NCBI GenBank assembly: GCA_940671915.1
Contig: CALNVZ010003434.1
Coordinates: 633,373-697,372, forward strand
Direction: 5' to 3'
Origin: Paracentrotus lividus
Taxonomy: Eukaryota; Echinodermata; Echinoidea; Camarodonta; Echinidae
Length of the DNA stretch: 64,000 nucleotides
Part shown: piece by piece, positions 1 through 11,200 of the stretch
Layout: each line of letters starts with the position of its first letter
Numbering within the stretch: position 1 is the stretch's first letter
Position numbers and translations under genes: made by a program
Notes under the pieces: generated by a model
Database searches by the model: none
What the model was told of the DNA's origin: nothing
The model's input: only the letters and a program-made list of their open reading frames with translations

Positions 1-1522
1 GCTCTCCGGTCATTGAAAGTTTAGTTTTGGCACTCTCAAACCGGAGTACCTAAGTTGAAAAGTTTCCCAGTGCATGGGGAACTAAGCAAGAATTGCCCCC
101 CCCCCCAATGAAAAAGAAAGAAAATACAGCCCGATAATGAAAAATTAGAGTTTTGGAAAGATTTGTATGATGGGGTTTAAATACTAGTTACTTATTAACC
201 CGTTGAGAGCGGGAACCGGGTATACCCGGTTCTCTAATGACCACATATTTATCACCAAATACCCCCTAAAATTCACCCTTTGTACTACTTTTGTTGAATT
301 TTTGCTATACACAGTAGTTAATTTATGAAATGAGCGACATGTTCTAGTACAAAACATTTCATAACTATTTGACATATTTAATAAATAAGCTTTTTAAATA
401 GATATATTTCTCAGGCACTCAGAAAGAATTGCTTCAACCAGTGTATTTAAGTGACCATCAGCGATTTTTTAGCATTTTCGGTTTCGCTGATCCACCTTTG
501 TACTACTTTTATTGTTAGCCCATGAAAATTCAATGGATCAGTGCAAGGTGTGAGTGATTTTCTAACATGGGCGCGCACACACAAAAACCCGGATGTATCT
601 GGAGAAATGAAGTAGTATCGATCGGTGGCTTAGCTGAGAAGAAAACTATTCTTTAAAATTAGAGAACGGGTCGATATCTAACCTAAATGACTAACAATAT
701 CTGTCTAACCCCCAATTAGTACATCAAAAGAGGAGGATACGGCTTAGTTTAAAGTTTATAAGAAATGAAAAGAAAAGAGTAAAGAGAGAGTGTGTTCAAG
801 AATCAAGTCGGCAACCAAAGGACTGGAATTCATTTTTCTTCCCTTTGCAACTAGGTTCATCTCAGGCCATGGTATAAGAAAATTCAATACATTCAATAAG
901 AGATCTTTAAATAGGGATAACGCTAAAAAAGCAACCCTTTGTTCACCTTGTTCCAGGCTCATTAAGGTGTAAAACATTTCTTTCAGGCCAAGACAAGATA
1001 CTCAGTTTACAAACCGGAGAAATGCTTTTATTGTTCACAATATTATTATCTTTTCTATGTAGTAATATCGAGCTTGACATGGGAATGTAGAATATTCAAT
1101 CATGTAGTGATAAGAGGCAATTGAGAATTAAGAACACCAAAAACATTATAGAAAATATAGATATTTCAAAAAAAAAATCAAGCTTCACTTCTAGTGTCCA
1201 TAGCGTGCAACCACGCTATACGCATGAGCGATTTAACCAGAGCCCGCATGCGCGGACAGGGTTGTCTCTTTTTTTAATCTCGTCTCAGGGTAATGACATC
1301 AGGCCAAACAATTTCGTCGTAAACGGGTTAAATTATTTAAGAATTTATAAAAGGTCAATTCTATGTTGTGTCTCATTTATTTTTTATTTATATCTGTTTT
1401 AAGTGGGGGGGGGGGTGGGGTGATTTGATGCATTCATTCTCAAAACCAATTATGTTTTTAACAACAAATTTATGTTGTATTCCAGCAGATCTGAGTAGAA
1501 GGTCTAGAAAACGACGTCCATC
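1..1522. other. Upstream flank of TBCCD1, no gene seen
   Basis: I see no convincing coding exon here; the short open frames have no recognisable protein features. Positions 195-198 and 1328-1331 are both TTAA. The sequence between them starts with CCCGTT and ends with AACGGG, so a decayed TTAA-type transposon is possible, but only six terminal bases match. A G-run lies at 1404-1419. A plausible splice acceptor (TATTCCAG, ending at 1485) precedes the TBCCD1 start codon, so the mRNA may have a separate 5' untranslated exon further upstream. The promoter cannot be placed from sequence alone. Confidence 0.4.
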
Positions 1523-2179
1523 ATGGCGCAGACATCAGCTGCATTATGGTTGAAATATGACACCTTCAATATTGGCATCCTGCCTGTACCACCTCATCCG
1601 AAGCTCAGTTTGCATGTAAGTACATGACTTACTAAACGCAAAGATTTTCACTTCCTGATATTTCTGAACAAATTGAATGCAAATTAAATGCAAATTATAC
1701 AATAAATTTGCGAAAATATACTCACGAATTCCCTTTTTTTAAGCGAAATTGAAAGAAATAATTTTTGGAAATATATAGCGTATAGGCCTACAGTACTATC
1801 TATACTGTAGATAGATATGCCTTTAAAAATATATATATAATTGTTTACTAAATTGTGATTTATATACAAATATTCTGAAAATATTGTAATATTTCATAAA
1901 AACCCATTTATACAAATATTCTTAAAATATTGTAATATTTCATAAAAACCCATTTTAAAGGTGTTTTATCCCTTCATCCAAACTGGGTTTCATATCACAT
2001 ATAATAAGAGCTCTAATCATAGAAATAATACCCGGTATCTAAACAAATATGTGCACAACGCTAAAGGCAAGGATATGGTATTATATGGTATTACCAAAAA
2101 CATTTTGCTCCTAATATTAATAAAGGGATTACCATTTAATATTTTCTCTGGACTTTCTTCAGTTTCTCCCCTACCTGCA

Positions 2180-2220
<41 letters not shown>

Positions 2221-5200
2221 ATAATTTCTGATAGCAGTCATATTCTTTGTTTCTCCTCTGTTCAAAGAAATGGAGAAGGGTGTTATATACCCGGGAGATC
2301 CCATCTCCTGGAGGATTTAGTGGAGACCTCACTCTGAGATACAAGAATGTAAGAATGTAAACAAGGCCTGTCATGCAAATCCCGAGTGAGCCCCCCTCCC
2401 CCATTTTGCCACCCCCCCCCCACAAAAAAAAAAAAAAAAAAAATCGATCATGACATGTACATTGTACTCCTGCATCATTTGCAAGTTTAATATTTCTCTC
2501 TAGTATTATGTCTTTGAGTTAAAAACGGGTCATCAGTTTATTACAATTTACAACTTTACATTCATTATTGCATTATTAATAATTTGTTGTGTAATTTCAA
2601 TTCATATGGTTCAGTACCTGAAGAAGATCGCTCTTTATCTAAAAACAAGGAAAGGCTGGCTCCCGAGACTAGCTTACACAACATGGAAGCACATCGCCTG
2701 CAACAAGCTGGGAATGCAGGAAGATCTGGCATGGATGTAAGTTCTTTTGATATCTTTTTATTTATCCATTCATTCGTTCTCTCGTTCTTTCGTTCGTTCT
2801 TGTTTCGGTCATTCTCATTCCTTCCTTCCTCCTTCCTTCCCTCTTTCCTCCTTCCTTCCTCTCCTCTTCCTCCTCCTTTCTTTCTCCTTCCTCCTCCTCC
2901 TTCCTTCCCTTCATTCTTCACATCTCATTCATTCATTCATTTAATTATTAAGTAATATTCATTTAATTTTTTTTTTTTTTTGACCGGGCTGTGTATTAAA
3001 GATTTTAATCTTCTTTTCACCCACTTTCGTCCTAAATCTTATAGTATTGGCCCACTGACCTCTACATAGTTGACTACAATCACCCATTCCCGCCTTTTTT
3101 CTTCTTTTTTTTTCGAAAATAAAATCTTGTTTATAAACTGCAGTTAAAAACCTAGAAACAATTATGAGCATGAATAATTGAAATTTGTATCTATGGTGCT
3201 CATTACATTCCCAATGTGAATGTTGTTACTACTTCAAAAGACTTGAACTTAAACTTGAACTTGATGTTGAAATCTTGGTTTGAAAATGGATCCTAGGAGT
3301 AGGATGGTTTGAAAATGAATTGTGAATTGCATCTTTTTGCTGACATGATTGAGGTTAGGAATTGAAGGATGATGATGTTGATATCCAGTCGCCAGCCTGA
3401 CTGTCCAATCATAATAACAATCCCATTCACACCCTCTATGGACTTAACCTTTGCCCTCATGGACACTTATCATATCAGTTGTTCCTGTGGCCTGTTTCAC
3501 TTTAAAAAAAAGAATAGACTTGTTTTGGTTTTTTTTGGGGGGTGTGTTCACGGTCGATTTTTTAATTTAAACAGCAATGTGTGAGTTCATGGTCCCCCAT
3601 TCCTTTACTTATATTTTTGATATTTTATTTTAACCAATTCAATTCAAAGGGGGACTCTCCTTAAAGTCACAAGATGAGCTTTTTCAAATTCTTAATACTG
3701 AAAAGTAAAGTAAGTTGGTTGTCTGCAATTCGCGAAAGCTTCATTCCACAAAAATGGCATGGGCCCCAAATCGTGAATGTTTCTGGTTTTATAGTATGCT
3801 GAAATACTAGTAATAACCGATACCTTTGAATTAGGATTCAAACTCTGTATAGCATCTGACCATTTGATAAACCAAAAAGGGACAACCAGGGGGGCATTTC
3901 ATCAAAGGACTTGTCGGACGTTTTATCTGACAAACTGTTATAAGCTACTGAAATGCTTGCATCTGATTGGCTGAGAGCAAATTTGTCGGATAAAATGTCC
4001 GACAAGTCCTTTGATGAAATGCCCCCCAGGAGTGAGAGTGACCACAGTTGGGCTCTTGGTATCATGCAAAGAGTTATTACCATTCTGAATTAGGGTTTAT
4101 TTGTAATGATCAAGGTTATTCACATTCTATAGCCTAGGTCAATTGACAGGGTCTTCAGGTTAACTACCTGACAGTGAGTGAGTGTCAACAGGAGAAATAC
4201 TTCAGTCAAAGCCCAAAGGGCTGACATTTTGATTACCTTTGCTATACATGTTCACCTCCCCCCCCCCCAAAAAAAAAAAAAAAAATAGTAATCATAAAAA
4301 TTAATAAAAATCATGATACATCCACAAATGTACTTCCCTGGTATGGTTGGGTTTCCAAATACATTATGCACATATACTTGTACCTTGCAGTACCTGTAAG
4401 TAGGCCTATATTAATGTTTCATTATCAAGCAGAGTATCTTAAAAAAAAAGTTAATTCAAACTAATTTTCATTCCCTTTACAAAAATGAGCATAGATATTT
4501 GGAGATTTTTCATAAAATGTTACACATTTGTAAATTAAAGACACCTTTTTTTTAGGCTAATCCCTTGAAGATGTGCTATTTAAGACTTCAAAAATTAATT
4601 CTTGATGTCCCTTTTTTCTAGGTATTTTGAAGGTTTTGATATGCTGTGGGAATACAGCCCTGAAGAGAGGTTGCAACAACGACGAGAAGCTGTTCAACAT
4701 GCTAAAAATATAGGTGAGTTAGTTTGATCAGTAAAGTAAGAACCTTTGCGGAGTGATGTAATGAAATACATGTAGCACGATATTATGTGATGAAATCAAG
4801 TTTTATGCCTCTGCCACCGAAGGTGGTGCCGGAGGCGTCATGTTTTCGGGTTGTCCGTCCATCCGTACCGCTTGCTCCTTATCGCGATATCTCAAGAACC
4901 ATTTGAAATATCGACTTCAAACTTGGGGATAGTATTTATCACCATATGAAGATTATCTGATTAGATTTTTGAGTATGTACCTGGTAGGTCAAAAGTCAAG
5001 GGTCAAATAGGTCAAACATTGAAATTCCATGTATTGAGTAATAGATATCGCCATATGAAAATGATCTTATTTGATTTTGGCGTGTGTAGGTCGATCATTT
5101 AGGAGGGACAATGATCTAATACTGTTTTGGGGTCACAAGGTCAAAGGTCAAGGTCAAAGATGTCTCTGTATGTTAAAAGTAAAATGAATAGATAAAGGTG

Positions 5201-8200
5201 CCATATATTTCTGATCTAGCAGTGGTGGAGGCATATATTTCGACCGCACACGGTTGAGGATTCATCTTCTTAATTCATATTTCGATTTCTTTAAATCTTT
5301 GAGCAAAGTAATAAAATGGGATTTTGTATTTGATGAAATGATTTTTATTTTATTTAAATGATAATTCATAAATATGATTAAGGACACGAAATCTTGCAAC
5401 AAGTACTCTTGGCTATATTGCATCTAAAATGACAGGTTAGGGTTATGGTTGCAAGAAGTATTATGTAAGGCTTATGGTAGGGTAAAAATAGTTTAATATT
5501 CAAAATGAAATTACAACAGAGCAATTGTCACTTGAGCAAATGTCATGGAATCATAAACTTGTACTTCTACTCCTTATTATCATTTAAATTTCATTCTTTT
5601 GTTTTTATTTCAAATATTTGTAGACGTATGGAGAAATGGGCAAAGTGTCGACACCCTGCCTTTTCTGCTATACCTTTTCCTCCAGCAACTTCACAGGATT
5701 TCCCTGAGATCATCTCTTGTTGCAGGCGAAGAGTATCCTTTACAATTCAACTTTTACATGTATATCTCATGTCTTGACCCCACACCGAATTTCCCATTTA
5801 TATTTTGTCCAATTTTCATTTTTTCCCAAAAAAATCACTAATTACATATAAATAATCTTAATAATTAGTTTTGTCTTAATTGCTGGTGCTTGAGGAGTCT
5901 AAAAACATTGCAACATGTCTATTGATAATTGTTATCATTGTATCAAGTCTTTCGATGCTAAGTACTCAAGACCCTTTTTTTTTGGGAACATAGACAATTA
6001 AAGAGTAGGTGACCTATCAACTCAAGTGTTATCTATTTGAAATAGCTTGAGCTAGTGCAGCACCGCCTAATAATATAGAAAATCTGTAACTTGCAAGCCT
6101 ATTTTTATTGAGGTATGTCAGAGGAAAGGAGACAATATCAAATTTAAAAAATATGAGCGCTCATTGTCTTCAAAACATTTTAAAATTCCTCCAAACAACA
6201 GGAACAGGGAAGTGTTTCATGAAAGGACTTGTCGGACGTTTTAGCCGACATACTGTTATAAGCTACTGAAATGCTTGCATCTGATTGGCTGAGAGCAAAT
6301 TTGTCAGATAAAATGTCCGACAAGTCCTTTGATGAAATGCCCCCCTGATCCAGCCATAATAAGGGTATTATTGATCACATAGGTTGTGCTGCACTACATG
6401 TAGCTCAAGCTCAAAAATATTGCCCTAATTGTTGGATCGGGGAGAAAAAAACCCCAAAAGAAATCTGTGCTGCAAGCTCAAGCTTGTGATAAAGTTTCGC
6501 ATCAAGCGTATATATGCACATGTGGCATTAGACTATATGATATCTTGAGCTAGTGCAGCACCGTGTCTAAATCAGAAAGATTAAAAACACTATTATCCTT
6601 CAAATGGACAAGTCGATCTTTCTTTTATGACTTTGGGAAACTTCCTTATCATACTGACCTCATAAATTCTATTCTAGGACTTTTCATGATACAACCCAGA
6701 ACCTTTGTAGTTTTTTTAATCATCTCAGCCTTCCCTTAAGTTGATAGGAAACACCCCCGTCTCATAGAGTGGAGAAGTCCTCTCTGTCTCTCTCTCTTTT
6801 TTCTGAGAAAATATATCAGGTATCAAGTGTGGACATGATTTGATGATAAAAGCTGCTTGTATATTCCATCTTCTCCTTTCTGGAGGGTACTTCTGCTCTA
6901 CCTGTAATTTCCAATCAACCAGTGCAGTGCCCCTGAAATCAAATCAGTGATTGTACACCCCTAGTCATAAAATGGACTAACCCTATTCATAACATGGACC
7001 AATCAGCTCTCACTGCTCACAGGGCTTCATGTAGTCTAGAATCTATCCGATGGTAGTTCATTTCTCTCCGCCCTCTCTTCATTCTTCACCGCTACATGAT
7101 TGTACATATTAAACCCCATTGATCGCAATATCCCCTTAGATTCTATCCGTTGGTAGTTCATTTCTCCCCGCCCTCTCTTCATTCTCCACCACTACACATT
7201 AAACCCCATTGATCGTATCCCCTTAGATTCTATCCGTTGGTAGTTAATTTCTCTCCGCCCTCCCTTCATTCTCCACCACAACACATTAAACCCCATTGAT
7301 CGCGATGATAATTCGAGGGGTTGTTTCTATTTCGGGCGTAGAGGTCGATTGTGTGGTAGAAAACAAAGCAAAAAAACACATAACAGTCCTGACAAAGGAC
7401 TAGGCTTTATGTGGGGATAGGGTAGTTGTTAAAGGTAGTGTCATCCTTTTTCACAAATTGCGAACACTAATGCAACTTGGCATAACTTTAGAATATGATC
7501 AACCTATACTGTCTATTCAATCTTACTGTCATAGGTTGCTTAGATCAGTAATATGAAACGAAAATCTGACTACCAATCTAGACCACCTCTCATCAGCATC
7601 GTTGATATTACAGTGCGTGCAGCACGGAACACACACAAGCAATATACACATGGCGCATTAGCATGCATTATTTCTGCGCCTAACTGTCAACGGTTTGCAC
7701 CGTTACGGTATATTTTTCGAGGTTCGAAAAAATAGGAATGAATTTTGATAATCGCAATATGATGACAAACGTACACATTTGAGCTTAATCATGTTGTGGG
7801 AAGATATGTCATTGATATAGCCTACTACTATATCCTCTCAAAAAACAGAAATTTAAATTTTTTTCGGGTCCTGCCAAAGGATGAACTACTTAAAGGGAAG
7901 CTCTGGACCCAAAATAAGTAGCTGTTATAAGATAGAGAAAAATTAGAAAAACAGATTTAAAACAAGTTTGAAGAAAATTGGACTAATAATAAGAAAGTTA
8001 TGATATCTTTACGATGCACATAAAATTGATCACTTATACCCAAAATGGCAACAACTGTGATATCATAGGGGCCACAACTTGCCATGCATTTTCTATATTG
8101 TTTTATGATAAATTTTCACTTTATTTGTTAAGAAACTGTTTTCCTCATAACTTTGGCCAAGATATATTGATGGCAATATGTTATTGCATCTGTGTATTTT

Positions 8201-11200
8201 GATAAAATGAAAAACATAATGACATTTCAAAAGAAAAATTGTATTTTTCATGAAATTCAACATTCATTCTAAATGGGGTGCTGATAGGGTGCTGAAAAAA
8301 AAACCACCAAAGATTTAAGTAAGTTTTCAGTATAGAAAAGAGATATTCATGCATGTCGAATATCATGAAAAATATCACTTTTCTTTTGAAATGTCATTAC
8401 AATTCTCATTTTATGGAAAATCAAAGCAAATTCTTAACAAATAAAGTGAAATCTTATCGTGAATTAAACAAAATAGAAAATACATGGCAAGTGTCCCTAT
8501 GAGATCACAGGTTTTCCAATTTGGTATAATGATCAATTTCTTGTGCGTCATAAAGATATTCATAACTTTCTAATTATTAGTCTGATTTTCTTCCAACTTT
8601 CTTAAATCGGTTTTTCTAATTATTCTGCTTACTTTAATTATAAAAGCAACATATTATGGGTCCAGACCTTCCCTTTAATTTGATGATGGTAAATTCATAT
8701 TACACATTTACCTCAGAAAGTTGTTGACAACGGGAGAATTAATCTGAAATTGTACCGTAATTGAATTTCATCACCTGAAATTGTAATTCAATTGCATTTG
8801 TCTAAACTTGTTAAATTTTTGCTCCTTATTTCGTTGAAAGGATTGTAAAGGATAAATCTGTAGTATAGACCCCACTATCTTAGCATTGTAGTAGCTCCTC
8901 TTTAAACTTGTAAATATTTCATCATATTCTTTCTCAAATTGTAAAACTGAGACACCTGCTCCATTCATTCTTGTCCAAATCACCTTTTTTGTCACCTAAT
9001 CTTAAGGGTAATTGACTTGGGTGATCAAAACAAAATTTATGATCAAATTACCCTTGGTGCTGTCAGTGAGTTATAAACAACTGGACTTGAGATTGACCAT
9101 TTGTCTGTCTAAAGAATTTCTATTAGACTTTCTGGCACCACGCCATTTTGCAGTGACCAGAAAATGAACACACCTTTATTTCCATGGCAACATATTCTTT
9201 CAGCCAATCAAAACTTCCTAACTTCACTAGCTAGGAGGAATCTACTCACTTTCATTTCTGCCTCCAGCTAGTCAACATTACTCTCTAACAAACTTTCAAA
9301 GAGACCACACGATCATTCACCTGTGATACACCTCTTCAATCTTCTTGTATCCATTTTCAATTGCAAGGAGAACTGAACACCTTATTGTGAACTTTTGTGT
9401 TTTGTGGACTTGTGATATATCTTGTATTATCGCTTGTGTTTAGTTGAACAAGTTTTGTTTATTTTGTTTAAATTGTTGTTGGACATTTCCTCAGAAGTAA
9501 TCCACTGGTGAGTAGGAAATATCAATCTCATACATATTCCTATAAAAGTATAAACTATAGTGTAAATCAGATACTTTTGTAAGCAGAAAACTTGTTAGAA
9601 TTTCACAATATGATCCAGATTCCACTTGTTTTACAATGTGTGGGGTTTTTTTTAGTAGCATGAAGTAGAATCACCTCAAACTCTTGAAGAATTAAAGAAG
9701 GTCATAAAAGTCGGAGAGGAGACGCAGCAATTATGTATGGGGTCGCAAGCAGACAGCTGCAAAAATTTACTTTAATCTTTTATTCTTGGGAGGAATTCTT
9801 TCTGCCAAGCTTTATGCGCAATTCCCTGCTCCATGTATGTTCTGACCCTTGTTATGATTTCTTTTATTTTTCTTTCATTCTTATTTCCATTTCTGATTTA
9901 GTACTCTGTTGCACAAGATCTAAGGCAGTAGTGCAGGGACTGGAGACATTGTTTCCTTCCAAATATGTTTGAATGAAAAGGCTCTTCTGTTTGAATTCTG
10001 GAAACAAAATAGACTTGCACGTCATTAATGTCAGCAAGGGCAATAAGGGGTGTCAGTTGACAGGAGAAGGGTATTTGTCATGTTTGTTCTTATCCTCTGA
10101 TGGGAAAACATGGCGGCATTATACAGCTTGGGTGTTTTTTGTTTGGAATTATTAGTAGGCCAGACTATACCAGCCCAAGTTTTAAATTATCCTGCTGTTT
10201 ATGATCAGGCAAGAAAAATTAAGTTATTATATCAAACCATTGGTCAAAGTTGCAGTCTGTTTTAATGCTGTATTAAGAATCAATCTACATGGATTCTCAA
10301 CCTCAAGCTTTTTACTCAAGGATGGCTGATTGGGTTGGAATATCCAAATTGAGCAAACTCAGGCAGATGAAGGAACACCAAATGATCACCCCTCCAAGAT
10401 TTTTATTTTCTCAGGGGCTATATATTTATTGGAGGACATCTTCTAACTATTTTAAGTACCTCAATTAGTGAAAGAATTGCTAGTGCAGCTTAGTACATTT
10501 ATTATAGTGTTTTAGACTGAAAAAAGGAGGTGGATGTTGGGAGGGGGTGTCTACCACCCTGAATCCTGAACTACTTAACTATTATGGTTATTATGTTTCG
10601 TATCACAGAATGTAACATTTTCATCATGTCCCCATATAAAAAAAAAATTTATAAATATTTACCCTTTTTTATATCGGTCTTAATAATGATAATAACAGAT
10701 TCTTATATAGCGCCCTTAATTTCTTAATTTGCTTAAGGCGCTTCACATGAAAAAACAAAAACACAACGTTGTCAGATCTTGGGACTGAAATTCCCAGTCT
10801 GGTAATAGATTTGGTTCTGTTTGAAATGAAAGTAGTTAACACTGGCAAATAATCACACTAGCATTCAATATCTATATATGTAACATAAATTTAATTCAGA
10901 GTGACCAGCTCAATAAATGTACATATAATAAAAGAAATTGAATAATCAAAATTAAATCATGAATTACATGCATATCAACAATAGCATCAATGTAAATCAG
11001 CATGAATCAATGAGTAATGAATATCTTGCAATTTGTGTCTGATCAGAGTTATTTATTTATGTTTAATAAAGGCCCTTTTTTTTTTGTATCCAAAATTTCA
11101 CAATATTTTTGCATATTACTTCCAACAATTTAGTTTCTCCAAAAGAGGGTTTATACTCAGAAGAATACCTACACTGGACCGTAGTATATAATCTGTTTAC

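Noticed and set aside
2565-2955. Long open frames on both strands (Arg/Glu/Gly-rich and Ser/Phe-rich)
   Set aside because: They lie over the CATT/CTTC low-complexity tract and include TBCCD1 exon 2 out of frame. Composition is explained by the simple repeat.
5505-5841. Open frames of 90 and 80 codons around TBCCD1 exon 4
   Set aside because: They run through the exon into intron sequence. Only 5624-5732 in one frame is supported by homology and splice signals.
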